22,730 nt of DNA from Actinomycetota bacterium (GTDB lineage: Bacteria > Actinomycetota > Actinomycetes > S36-B12): contig CANJCG010000011.1 in NCBI GenBank assembly GCA_947472655.1, positions 1-22,730 of the forward strand, read 5' to 3'. Positions 14,019 through 22,236 of the stretch are shown one piece after another (within the stretch, counting starts at the first letter, position 1; every line of letters starts with the position of its first letter). The position numbers were made by a program, and so were the translations under genes. Below the pieces are notes generated by a model, which saw nothing but the letters and a program-made list of their open reading frames with translations, was not told the origin of the DNA and did not search any database.

Positions 14019-14987
14019 ATGGCAAACGTAGATCTCGAACAACGAGATCTCCAAGCAGCGGCTACCTCTCACCGAGGCGACCGGGTCTTTAACCGGGCCA
14101 TTACTGCCGCCGCCTTCGTCTCTCTCATTGTTCTGGCTGGGATCGCGATCTTCTTAGGTGCCCAAGCGGTTCCAGTTTTCCAACAATTGGGCTTTGGCTT
14201 TGTGACCTCGACGGCTTGGGATCTGAACTCTGATCCGATCAGTGTTGGCATCTTCGGCATGCTTTATGGATCGGTTTTGCTCGCGATCGTCGGGCTCGTC
14301 ATTGCGGTCCCGGCTTCTCTCCTGCTTTCAATTTTTATTGTGTTCATTGCGCCAAAGAAATTGGCGTCGATTCTCACAAACTCTGTTGATCTCATGGCGG
14401 CAATTCCATCGGTCATTCTCGGACTTTGGGCCTTCTACATTTTGAATCCGCAAGCCGCTGAATGGCAGAGCTTGCTCCATGATTATTTAGGTTGGATTCC
14501 ATTCTTTCAAAATGAGTCGGGCAACTTTTTAGGAACGCCATTTATCGCGGGTTTCATTCTTGCCATCATGATAATTCCGATTACCACGTCGGTGACACGC
14601 GAAGTACTTGGTCGCACCCCACCTGAATTGATCAACGCAGCTGAATCCCTTGGTTGTTCACTGTGGACAATGCTTCGCTACGTTGCTCTGCCATATGGCC
14701 GCGGCGGGATTGTCGGCGGCATCATGTTGGGCTTGGGTCGCGCTCTTGGTGAAACAATCGCAGTGTTCTTCGTTTTGAAGCTGGTCTATGACACGAACTG
14801 GTATCACGTCATTGAATCCGGTGGCGGCTCAGTTGCGACCTTGATTGTCTCTCGATTCGGTGAAGCATCAGGACCCTTTGAGGTGCAGTTGTTGCTTGCT
14901 GCAGGGTTCTTCCTCTTTCTCATGACATTGGGTGTCAACATGCTTGCAAATCTCATCGTGAGTCGTACTGGGCGGTTAAAGAAGTGA
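14019..14987 (+). CDS. pstC: Phosphate ABC transporter permease PstC
   Basis: A 322-residue inner-membrane permease of the high-affinity phosphate importer. About six hydrophobic helices are visible. The binding-protein-dependent transport loop TPPELINAAESLGCSLWTML and the GRALGETIAVFFVLKL stretch are characteristic of PstC/PstA. The typical N-terminal GSVLLAIVGLVIAVPASLLL helix is present. The ATG at 14019 is preferred over TTG at 14001 because a -10-like GACTAT lies six bases before it, implying a leaderless message. It overlaps pstA by GTGA. Confidence 0.93.
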   Translation: MANVDLEQRDLQAAATSHRGDRVFNRAITAAAFVSLIVLAGIAIFLGAQAVPVFQQLGFGFVTSTAWDLNSDPISVGIFGMLYGSVLLAIVGLVIAVPASLLLSIFIVFIAPKKLASILTNSVDLMAAIPSVILGLWAFYILNPQAAEWQSLLHDYLGWIPFFQNESGNFLGTPFIAGFILAIMIIPITTSVTREVLGRTPPELINAAESLGCSLWTMLRYVALPYGRGGIVGGIMLGLGRALGETIAVFFVLKLVYDTNWYHVIESGGGSVATLIVSRFGEASGPFEVQLLLAAGFFLFLMTLGVNMLANLIVSRTGRLKK

Positions 14988-16057
14988 CAACCACATTTGA
15001 TCCGGCTTCACTGCCGTCGCTCGAGCAGCAGACGAAGACTCGCCCCTGGCGACAACGCACAACAAAGTTTGACGTTTCTGTGGCCATCGCCGTGGCTGTA
15101 CCAATGATGATCGTGATTGGGATGTTCCTATTCAGCGACATCCCAGGGGCACTCGTGTTGGTGATCTATTTGCCGCTTCAGATGTTTGCGTCTGGCTGTG
15201 CTGCAGTTGCGACAAAAGGGAAGCGTGGAATTCTTGACTCGGTGATCATCGTGAATGCCGTCGGTGCTTCGATCTTTACCTTTGTCATAATTTTTTCAGT
15301 GCTTTGGTCACTAGTGTCCAAAGGTCTCAAGGCGCTCTCTATACCTTTCCTCACTCAGAACTCGACATACATCAGTCCATCGACGCCGCTTGAATACGGC
15401 GGAATGGCGCACGCGGCTCTAGGCACCCTCATTGTGGTTGCCATTTCAGCGTTGATCGCGGTTCCAATCGGTATCGCAACCGCGATCTACATCACTGAAG
15501 TTCGAGGTAAGGCAGTTCCTTATGTTCGATTCTTCGTGCAGTCGATGTCGGGTGTTCCTTCTGTTGTGGCTGGTTTATTCATCCTGACCACCTTGATCTT
15601 GACTGGCGCTATCAACACCAGTGCTTTCGCTGGCGGTCTGGCGTACGCAGTGTTAATGCTTCCTACAGTTGCTAGAACTGCCGAAGAGGTGTTGCGGTTA
15701 GTCCCTGATGACTTACGCACTGGAGCTTTGGCGCTCGGTTCAACGCGCGCTCGCACTGTCTTGCAAGTGGTGCTCCCCGCAGCTAAAACTGGCATTGTCA
15801 CGGCAATTATTTTGGGCATCGCTCGCGTTATTGGTGAGACGGCCCCACTATTGATGACTTCTGGAAAGAACGATGCCACCGTCGCGAATCCATTTTCGGA
15901 TCCGATCAGCACACTTCCAGTTTCAATCTTTGAAAACGTCGCCCAGCCTTACCCAGATGCGGTTACTCGCGCCTGGGGTGCTGCGCTCATTTTGATGGTG
16001 CTTGTTGCCATTCTCTTCACGGTTGCGCGCCTCCTTGGCCGCAACAAGATCAAGTAA
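14984..16057 (+). CDS. pstA: Phosphate ABC transporter permease PstA
   Basis: A 357-residue second permease of the phosphate importer. It is longer than many PstA because of an N-terminal region (1-130) with three extra hydrophobic segments before the conserved core, a layout known in Actinobacteria. The core shows GTLIVVAISALIAVPIGIAT, SMSGVPSVVAGLF, the EAA loop LRTGALALGSTRARTVLQVV and ARVIGETAPLL. The GTG start overlaps pstC's stop (GTGA), so the two are translationally coupled. It ends 33 bp before pstB. Confidence 0.93.
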   Translation: MTTTFDPASLPSLEQQTKTRPWRQRTTKFDVSVAIAVAVPMMIVIGMFLFSDIPGALVLVIYLPLQMFASGCAAVATKGKRGILDSVIIVNAVGASIFTFVIIFSVLWSLVSKGLKALSIPFLTQNSTYISPSTPLEYGGMAHAALGTLIVVAISALIAVPIGIATAIYITEVRGKAVPYVRFFVQSMSGVPSVVAGLFILTTLILTGAINTSAFAGGLAYAVLMLPTVARTAEEVLRLVPDDLRTGALALGSTRARTVLQVVLPAAKTGIVTAIILGIARVIGETAPLLMTSGKNDATVANPFSDPISTLPVSIFENVAQPYPDAVTRAWGAALILMVLVAILFTVARLLGRNKIK

Positions 16058-16090
16058 GGCAAGGCGAGTTCAACAATGGAGGAGGACGAT

Positions 16091-16930
16091 ATGTCAACAG
16101 CAGAGTTCGAGCAGAGCGTTGTTGCACTCGAGCAGGAATTTTCAGTTCCTGCCCAACAGGGACCTGTGGAATTAGAAGCGCGCGATCTCAGCGTGTGGTT
16201 CAACTCCCGCAAGGTGCTTGAAGGCGTCAATTTAGCATTCCCTAAGAACACCGTCACAGCGCTCATCGGCCCATCGGGCTGCGGTAAATCAACATTTATC
16301 CGCACCTTGAATCGCCTTCATGAACTACTTCCAGGAGCAGCTCTTGCTGGTGAAGTTCTGTATGAGGGTGAAGATATTTACGGACCAACGAAAGACCCTG
16401 TTCACATCCGTTTGAGCATCGGCATGGTTTTTCAGAAGCCGAACCCATTTCCTTCGATGACTATTCGAGGAAATGTGCTGTCCGGCCTGAAACTTTCAGG
16501 AATGAAGCGCAGCAACCATGACGAAATCGTTGAGCAAACCTTGATCTCTGCTGGTTTGTGGAATGAAGTCAAAGATCGCCTCGGTCACGCAGCTGGTGAA
16601 CTATCCGGTGGTCAGCAGCAGCGTCTCGTGATTGCTCGCGCATTGGCCGTGCAGCCACACGTGTTGTTGATGGATGAGCCGTGTTCCGCACTTGACCCTG
16701 CTTCAACGTTGAAGATCGAAGAAACCATTCGCGAACTTTCAAAAGACATCACGATTGTGATTGTTACTCACAACATGCAGCAGGCTGTTCGTGTGGCTGA
16801 CTACACCGCGTTCTTCCTTGCTGCTGAAAATGAGCCAGGGCGAGTCATCGAGCAAGGCCGCACGACTGAAATTTTCGGTAATCCGCAGGACCAGCGCACC
16901 CTCGATTACGTCAATGGACGTTTTGGTTAA
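16091..16930 (+). CDS. pstB: Phosphate ABC transporter ATP-binding protein PstB
   Basis: A 279-residue ATPase. Walker A GPSGCGKST is at 60-68, followed by SIGMVFQKPNPFP (Q-loop with the PstB-typical KPNPFP), signature LSGGQQQRLVIARAL, Walker B VLLMDEPCSALDP, and H-loop VTHNMQQA, all diagnostic of PstB. The ATG at 16091 is used because GGAGGAGGA precedes it directly; an ATG at 16076 inside that region would add five residues. The first 30 residues, rich in Glu, are an extension over the usual start. It pairs with PstC/PstA to drive phosphate uptake. Confidence 0.95.
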   Translation: MSTAEFEQSVVALEQEFSVPAQQGPVELEARDLSVWFNSRKVLEGVNLAFPKNTVTALIGPSGCGKSTFIRTLNRLHELLPGAALAGEVLYEGEDIYGPTKDPVHIRLSIGMVFQKPNPFPSMTIRGNVLSGLKLSGMKRSNHDEIVEQTLISAGLWNEVKDRLGHAAGELSGGQQQRLVIARALAVQPHVLLMDEPCSALDPASTLKIEETIRELSKDITIVIVTHNMQQAVRVADYTAFFLAAENEPGRVIEQGRTTEIFGNPQDQRTLDYVNGRFG

Positions 16931-17000
16931 ACAACTGTTCATCTAAACGACGGATTAAAGACATAGAAGTTCATCCTTCTGGAAATGTCTGGTCTCTATC

Positions 17001-17028
17001 TTGATAACTGTAAGCAAACAAATACTTA
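17001..17028 (+). promoter_or_regulatory. Possible promoter for pstS
   Basis: TTGATA (17001-17006) and TACTTA (17023-17028) are 16 bp apart in the 113-bp pstB-pstS gap. Two GTTCATC heptamers (16937-16943, 16969-16975) lie upstream, 32 bp apart, not in the 11-bp PHO register. A separate promoter would allow more PstS than membrane subunits. Confidence 0.3.
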
Positions 17029-17043
17029 TCTAAGGAGAAACCA

Positions 17044-18099
17044 GTGCGTCGCACTCTCGCAGTTCTCGCAACAAGCGCTTTCGCTGTCTCAGCATTCGCT
17101 ATGGCGTCCCCTGCTCAGGCAGCAGAAAACCTCGCCGGTGGTGGAGCTTCATTCCCATACCCGTTCATTTCCCAGTGCGCAGCTGATTTCAACGCTTCGC
17201 AGACAAACTTTGTCATTAACTACACCTCAACAGGTTCAGGCACCGGCAAGAGCAACTTCACCAAGGGCACCTTTGCTTACGCACAGACAGACTCGAAGTA
17301 CTCAAGTGGCGAGCCAACCTTTGACTGGACTTATGTTCCAAACATTGGTGGAGCTCTCGCATTCCCAATCAACTTGAAGAATGCAAAGACAGGCAAGACT
17401 CTTGGCTCGTCAATCCAGTTGAAGCGCACCACGCTGAGCAAGATCATGGCTGGGAAAATAACCATGTGGAATGACAAGGAAATCCTCGCAAGCAACGCGC
17501 GTGTTGCTGCATCGATCCCTGCTGCCAACATCACTGTTGTTTACCGCTCAGGAAACTCAGGCACTTCAAACAACACGTTGCAGTACCTGAACGCATTTGC
17601 GCCTTCAATTTGGGCAAAGGTTCAAGATGACTTCTCAACCGCGTTCCCAGGCGGTACCCCACCAGCAAGCTCATTGGCTGGTAAGGACAACGCAACGATC
17701 ATTGCAACGATCGATGCGACTCCAGGCGCAATCGGAGCAGTCGACTTCGGTGACGCCAAGGGCTACCCAGTAGCGCGTATTGAAAACGCACTAGGTGAGT
17801 TCATTGCTCCATCCGCAGCATCCGCTGCGAAGAACCTCGCCGTGCAAGACAACTTGGATGCTCGTGGTTTGGTTGCCCTTGATTACAACGTCAAGGTAAA
17901 GGGCGCCTACCCAATGGCAATCTTCAGCTACGGGCTTGCTCGCACAGATGGCAAGGGTCCTAACGGTCTTGGAGTTCGTCAGTTCCAGGATTACCTCATC
18001 CAGAAGTGTGGGCCGTCACGCGCAGCACAGCTTGGTTATGTACCAGTTGCAGGTAAGGTTTTGGCAAAAGCCAAGGCACTTGTTGCGACCATCAAGTAA
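17044..18099 (+). CDS. pstS: Phosphate-binding protein PstS
   Basis: A 351-residue secreted phosphate-binding protein. The signal peptide ends in AQA at about 27 and has no lipobox, so the protein is released or held by other contacts. The phosphate site is intact: GGGASFPYPF after the signal, STGSGTGKSNF, TDSKYSSGEPTFD and RSGNSGTSNNTLQYL, each in the order of the PstS family. The start GTG has AAGGAG about 7 nt upstream. It follows pstB after 113 bp, and its distance and strong RBS suggest high expression. Confidence 0.92.
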   Translation: MRRTLAVLATSAFAVSAFAMASPAQAAENLAGGGASFPYPFISQCAADFNASQTNFVINYTSTGSGTGKSNFTKGTFAYAQTDSKYSSGEPTFDWTYVPNIGGALAFPINLKNAKTGKTLGSSIQLKRTTLSKIMAGKITMWNDKEILASNARVAASIPAANITVVYRSGNSGTSNNTLQYLNAFAPSIWAKVQDDFSTAFPGGTPPASSLAGKDNATIIATIDATPGAIGAVDFGDAKGYPVARIENALGEFIAPSAASAAKNLAVQDNLDARGLVALDYNVKVKGAYPMAIFSYGLARTDGKGPNGLGVRQFQDYLIQKCGPSRAAQLGYVPVAGKVLAKAKALVATIK

Positions 18100-18142
18100 T
18101 TCGTAACTAGTAATCTCGCAACACAAACGAAGGGCGAGGGCG

Positions 18143-19318
18143 ATGTCTCGGTTCAATCCACGAGGCATTGCCCTCGCTACTTTATTCACTGTCCCCTTGT
18201 TGGCCGCCTCTCTGCTCATCAGCGGCTGCACACCGCCATTGCCACCGGATGTATTGGCGGCTCAAGCAGAAGCGAACATTACGTGCCAAACGGGCAGTCT
18301 TGAGGTTGCAGCACCCGAGATCTTCGCCGGTGCGCTAGACGCTGTTGGCCAGGCGCTAACAGCTACGTGCCCGAATCAAATAACCGTTGAAGTCGGTTCG
18401 GATAAACCCGCACCCGTTCAATTGATCGACGTGTTGCCTTCGGCTGCCGTGCTTGCTGATTTCAAAGCCACAAGTTGCCCAGTTGGTTCGACCTTGGTCG
18501 TTCCAGCGTTTAACTATTCAGTGACTCTGGCTTTCAACGAGCCAGGACTCGAAGGCATCCAGTTCACTCCTCAAGCGGTCGCTGGGATTCTGAACGGCAC
18601 CATAAAAACTTGGAACGACCCACTCATCACTGCATCAAATGACGGCTTAGGTCTTGAAGGGCTTCCACCATTGAAACTGATCGGTGTGAAGAGTGGCCAA
18701 GGTGCAATGCAGGCTATGACCGCCTGGCTCACTTCCGTTGCACCGCAGGCTTGGACCCAGGGTATTGTTGGCAAGGTTTCAAGCGCCAGGCCAGTTGCAA
18801 CAGTGACGGACCTCGTCAACGAAATGATGTCAACGGAAGGCTCTATCGCTGTTTTGCCAGTTTCTACGGCAATCAACAATGTTTTGGGTATGGCAGCACT
18901 GCCTGCCGGTCCAAACCTCAATATCTGGGTTAGCCCAGATGACGTTCAGTTAGCCAAGGTTGGTTCTGCAGCGATGACGGATCAAACAGCGACACTTGCA
19001 ACAGGTGAGTCTTCCGACATGTTGGTATATGGACCTGGGCTTGGCGGTGTGCCAGTTGAGGGACAGTTCGACATCGCAGCGTCAAAGATCGTGCTAGCGC
19101 AGGATCAAGAGCTGATCGGTTGGCCCGTCATGGGTGTCGCACACCTACTTATCTGTAATGCACCCGGCAAACCACTTCCGTTGAGCTTCGCTCAGTATGT
19201 TGTGCGACTTGCTGGACAGGGATCTTTCGAGGCCTTTGGATTGACTCCGCTACCTGAACCAATTCGCGTGAAGACTTTTAGCCCGCTGAAGATCGTGGTC
19301 ACGCCGCCAGCGAGCTAG
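18143..19318 (+). CDS. PstS-like lipoprotein, divergent paralogue
   Basis: A 391-residue lipoprotein. The signal peptide ends in LLISGC (lipidation at about C29). The body shows PstS-family features: VPAFNYSVTLAFNEPGLEGI, FTPQAVAGILNGTIKTWNDP, where the last part is the strongly conserved I(x)G(x)I(x)xWND motif, then SGQGAMQAMTAWL. The segments that bind phosphate oxygens in PstS (GGASFP, STGSG, and the RSxGSGT loop) are missing or altered; SLEVAAPEIF and VKSGQGAM stand in their places. It may bind another ligand or act as an accessory subunit. GAGGG precedes the ATG. It lies 43 bp after pstS, probably in the same transcript. Confidence 0.75.
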   Translation: MSRFNPRGIALATLFTVPLLAASLLISGCTPPLPPDVLAAQAEANITCQTGSLEVAAPEIFAGALDAVGQALTATCPNQITVEVGSDKPAPVQLIDVLPSAAVLADFKATSCPVGSTLVVPAFNYSVTLAFNEPGLEGIQFTPQAVAGILNGTIKTWNDPLITASNDGLGLEGLPPLKLIGVKSGQGAMQAMTAWLTSVAPQAWTQGIVGKVSSARPVATVTDLVNEMMSTEGSIAVLPVSTAINNVLGMAALPAGPNLNIWVSPDDVQLAKVGSAAMTDQTATLATGESSDMLVYGPGLGGVPVEGQFDIAASKIVLAQDQELIGWPVMGVAHLLICNAPGKPLPLSFAQYVVRLAGQGSFEAFGLTPLPEPIRVKTFSPLKIVVTPPAS

Positions 19319-19329
19319 ACAATGAGTGT

Positions 19330-19833
19330 TTAGTGGCCGTGAGTTCCTGGCACGTAGCGCTTGAACGAAGCGTGAATCTCAGCCTCTGCTTCAACGCGAC
19401 CTTCCCAGCTTGCACCCTCAACACTCTTGCCGGGTTCTAGATCCTTGTACACCTCGAAAAAGTGTTGGATCTCAAGGCGATCAAATTCAGCAACATGATG
19501 AATATCGCGAAGATGCTCAAGACGTGGGTCTCCGGCAGGAACGCAGAGAACCTTGTCGTCGCCGCCTGCTTCGTCAGTCATGCGGAACATACCGATAGCT
19601 CGGCAGCTGATGACAATGCCGGGAAACGTTGGTTCTTGGGTCATAACGAGCGCATCTAATGGATCGCCATCCTGACCCAGGGTGTTGTCAATAAACCCAT
19701 AATCATGTGGGTAGCGAGTTGAGGTGAAAAGCATGCGATCCAGGCGCATACGGCCGGTCGCGTGGTCAACTTCATACTTATTACGGCTACCGCCGGGAAT
19801 TTCAATGGTGACGTCGAATACCAAGGGGTTCAT
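19330..19833 (-). CDS. ppa: Inorganic pyrophosphatase
   Basis: A 167-residue family I soluble pyrophosphatase, which hydrolyses PPi to two phosphates in the cytoplasm and pulls biosynthetic reactions forward. The metal-binding signature DGDPLDALV (D55, D57, D60), NKYEVDH at the N-terminus and FRMTDEAGGDDKVLCVPAGD are diagnostic. The ending KDLEPGKSVEGASW matches actinobacterial enzymes. The ATG at 19833 has AGGTG just before it; a GTG two codons upstream is possible. It is convergent with the PstS-like gene (11 bp apart) and divergent from dacB. Confidence 0.96.
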   Translation of the reverse strand: MNPLVFDVTIEIPGGSRNKYEVDHATGRMRLDRMLFTSTRYPHDYGFIDNTLGQDGDPLDALVMTQEPTFPGIVISCRAIGMFRMTDEAGGDDKVLCVPAGDPRLEHLRDIHHVAEFDRLEIQHFFEVYKDLEPGKSVEGASWEGRVEAEAEIHASFKRYVPGTHGH

Positions 19834-19875
19834 AGTCACCTAGTCTTCCCTATGAAAACAGTGATGATTGCCGAT

Positions 19876-19886
19876 AAGGAGGTGAT
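19876..19886 (+). promoter_or_regulatory. Full-length Shine-Dalgarno of dacB
   Basis: AAGGAGGTGAT is a complete 11-base complement to the usual 16S rRNA 3' end. It sits two bases before the GTG start, so the core GGAGG is about 7 nt away. It is stronger than any other RBS in the window and decides the GTG start over a nearby out-of-frame ATG. Confidence 0.7.
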
Positions 19887-19888
19887 GG

Positions 19889-21187
19889 GTGACACATCGG
19901 GGGAAAACGACGTTTTTACTGGCTTTATCGCTGTTGTGGGTTGTGTCACCTGTCGTTGAATCGATGGCAAGTGCAGCAGACTTACCTCCTCCAGTTCTGA
20001 AATCGATACCGGTAGCCGGCAGCACCGCGCCGGTTCCCACCTCGATCGGATTGACTTCCGCGCTTTCTGGAATCTTGAAGCGCCCAGCCTTTGGCACATC
20101 AGGGGTATGGATTGGCGACCCGGCAACGGGTGCCACATTGTTCGATGCCAATGCGACCAAGGCGCTCATGCCCGCTTCAGCGCTGAAGTTGCTCACTGCA
20201 GCCACCGCGTTACGTATCCTGACTCCGACCAAGCGCATCGCAACGCGTGTTGTTGTTGAGGATAGAACTGTGACGCTCATAGGCGGGGGTGATGTCATGT
20301 TGGCAAGCACTGGCCCAGGTCCAACCCTTGAGACGCTGGCTAAACGTGTGGCTAGCCAGATTCAAACTGGCCCGATCACTTTGCACTACGACACTTCGCT
20401 GTTTAGCGGGCGAACTTTGGGCGCTGGTTGGTCAAAATCTTTTCCATCGGCAGGAGTAGCTGCTCCAGTACAGGCGTTAATGGTTGATCAAGGCCGAGCC
20501 AAGGTTGGTGGAAATGCTCGAGTTGCGAACCCTGCTGAATACGCCGCAGAAATTTTTGCGAAAGCACTGCGCACCCAAGGGATCAAAATTTCCGCAATAA
20601 AACAGGCGAAGGCATCCGGCAGAGCCACTGAAATTGCTCGCGTTGAATCAGTGCCTGTACAACAACTGGTTAATCACATGCTGACTCACTCAGATAACGA
20701 TCTTGCTGAAGCACTCGCGCATCTTTCGGGAGTTGTGGTGAGTGGGACAGGAAGTTTCGCAAGCGGCGCTGCAGCCATGCAAGCGACTGCGAAAGTTCTA
20801 GGTCTACCAACTGCGGGGATGGCGCTCTTTGATGCCAGTGGGCTGTCTCGTAAGGATCGAGTTTCAGCGCAGGCGCTCGGTGAGATCTTGATGCTTGCCG
20901 CGCAAGGCTCATTTGGCGGCATAGCACCAGCCTTGGCAATCGCCGGGTTCACTGGAACCTTGGCTGATCGATTTACATCAGCAACGCAGAAACCAGCAGC
21001 AGGATTTGTACGAGCTAAAACCGGAACCCTGAACGACGTGGTGAATCTCGTGGGAATTGTTCCTGACTTGGATGGAAGGGTGCTCGTCTTTTCCGTGTTG
21101 ACGAATAACATCTCCTCGATTCAACGCACGCGGACCAGTGTCGATCAAATTGCGACCAAATTACGGGCTTGTGGGTGTGCCAACTAA
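19889..21187 (+). CDS. dacB: D-alanyl-D-alanine carboxypeptidase/endopeptidase (PBP4 family)
   Basis: A 432-residue exported class C penicillin-binding protein that trims or cleaves peptidoglycan cross-links. The signal peptide ends at ASAA (about 30). The active site is complete: SALK (97-100, nucleophile S97), SDN (268-270) and KTG (377-379). Length is near that of actinobacterial PBP4 proteins. The GTG start follows a complete Shine-Dalgarno. Its stop codon overlaps tilS by one base (TAATG), so dacB, tilS and hpt form an operon, a layout known in Actinobacteria. Confidence 0.93.
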   Translation: MTHRGKTTFLLALSLLWVVSPVVESMASAADLPPPVLKSIPVAGSTAPVPTSIGLTSALSGILKRPAFGTSGVWIGDPATGATLFDANATKALMPASALKLLTAATALRILTPTKRIATRVVVEDRTVTLIGGGDVMLASTGPGPTLETLAKRVASQIQTGPITLHYDTSLFSGRTLGAGWSKSFPSAGVAAPVQALMVDQGRAKVGGNARVANPAEYAAEIFAKALRTQGIKISAIKQAKASGRATEIARVESVPVQQLVNHMLTHSDNDLAEALAHLSGVVVSGTGSFASGAAAMQATAKVLGLPTAGMALFDASGLSRKDRVSAQALGEILMLAAQGSFGGIAPALAIAGFTGTLADRFTSATQKPAAGFVRAKTGTLNDVVNLVGIVPDLDGRVLVFSVLTNNISSIQRTRTSVDQIATKLRACGCAN

Positions 21188-22236
21188 TGGTTGATAAGCA
21201 ATCAGAGCGCCATTGGGCGACAACACAAACTTTGACCGTTCGCTCTGCAGTGGCGGAGTCGCTGAGCGACTTTGTTCGGGGCGACGTCATCATCGTGGCG
21301 TGCTCGGGTGGCCCAGATTCCCTTGCGCTTGCTGCGGCTTCTGCGTTTGTCGGACAGCAACGAGGACTCACCGTTATTGGTGTCATTGTTGATCATCAAT
21401 TGCAAATCGGTTCCGCTGAGATTGCCGAAGCAGCGTCGTCGATTTGTATTTCATTTGGTCTTGATCCGGTTGTTGTTGCACAAGTTGAGGTCAAAGGTGA
21501 TGGTGGACCAGAAGCAGCAGCGCGACGAGCCCGGCATGAAGTACTCGAGGCGTTAGCTGTTCGTTATCAAGCCAAGGCAATCTTGTTAGGTCATACTCGC
21601 GAGGATCAGGCCGAAACAGTGTTACTTCGGTTGGGTCGTGGATCGGGCACTCGCTCCATCTCCGCAATGCAGCCAGTGGCCGGATTATTGCGTCGCCCGT
21701 TTCTTAGTGTGGACCGAGCCACAGTGCATGCCAGTGCCAACGACGTGTGCGCTGCCCTGGGTGTTAAGCCATGGCAAGACCCACACAACGCTGACCCGAA
21801 ATTCACGAGAGTTCGAGTCAGAGAAGCTATGGCAACCCTTGAGTCCGCGTTAGGGGCTGGGTTTGTGGCAGGGCTTGCTCGAAGTGCAGAGCTTGCTGGA
21901 GAAGACGCATCGGCTCTTGAGCAGTGGAGCGACCAAAGCTTTGACGCATTGGTGGTCTTTGAAGATGAGAGTCTGTGGGCAGATGCAGATCAATTGGCAG
22001 AGTTACCGCGAGCCATCAGATCCCGTGTCATTCGACGTATGTGCCTTGACCTTGGAGCTGAAAGTGATGCGATCACATTTGCTCATGTTCAGGCGGTCGA
22101 TGCCTTAGTCACCCAGTGGCACGGACAAGGAGCTGTGAGTTTGCCAGCCCGTGTGCATGCTCGTCGTGACTATGGAAGGCTGATCCTTACCGCACCAGTT
22201 TCGCCCTCAACTCCTGGAGAACCCCTTGCTACCTGA
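21187..22236 (+). CDS. tilS: tRNA(Ile)-lysidine synthetase
   Basis: A 349-residue ATP-pyrophosphatase that converts C34 of the tRNA-Ile CAU anticodon to lysidine, making it read AUA. The PP-loop SGGPDS is at 40-45, followed by VIGVIVDHQLQIGS, AAARRARHEVLEALA and LGHTREDQAETVLLRLGRGS, all typical. The LRRPFLSVDRATV and KFTRVRVRE stretches also fit. The ATG at 21187 uses the last base of the dacB stop; a GTG 18 nt upstream is less likely. It overlaps hpt by 11 bp. Confidence 0.93.
   Translation: MVDKQSERHWATTQTLTVRSAVAESLSDFVRGDVIIVACSGGPDSLALAAASAFVGQQRGLTVIGVIVDHQLQIGSAEIAEAASSICISFGLDPVVVAQVEVKGDGGPEAAARRARHEVLEALAVRYQAKAILLGHTREDQAETVLLRLGRGSGTRSISAMQPVAGLLRRPFLSVDRATVHASANDVCAALGVKPWQDPHNADPKFTRVRVREAMATLESALGAGFVAGLARSAELAGEDASALEQWSDQSFDALVVFEDESLWADADQLAELPRAIRSRVIRRMCLDLGAESDAITFAHVQAVDALVTQWHGQGAVSLPARVHARRDYGRLILTAPVSPSTPGEPLAT

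Noticed and set aside
16931..16980. PHO box before pstS from two GTTCATC heptamers
   Set aside because: They are 32 bp apart, not a multiple of 11, and no further units occur.
16985..17377. Plus-strand frame overlapping the start of pstS
   Set aside because: It is out of frame with a clear PstS that has signal peptide, RBS and ligand motifs.
19840..20310. Minus-strand open frame opposite dacB start
   Set aside because: dacB has a full signal peptide, catalytic motifs and strong RBS; the opposite frame has none.
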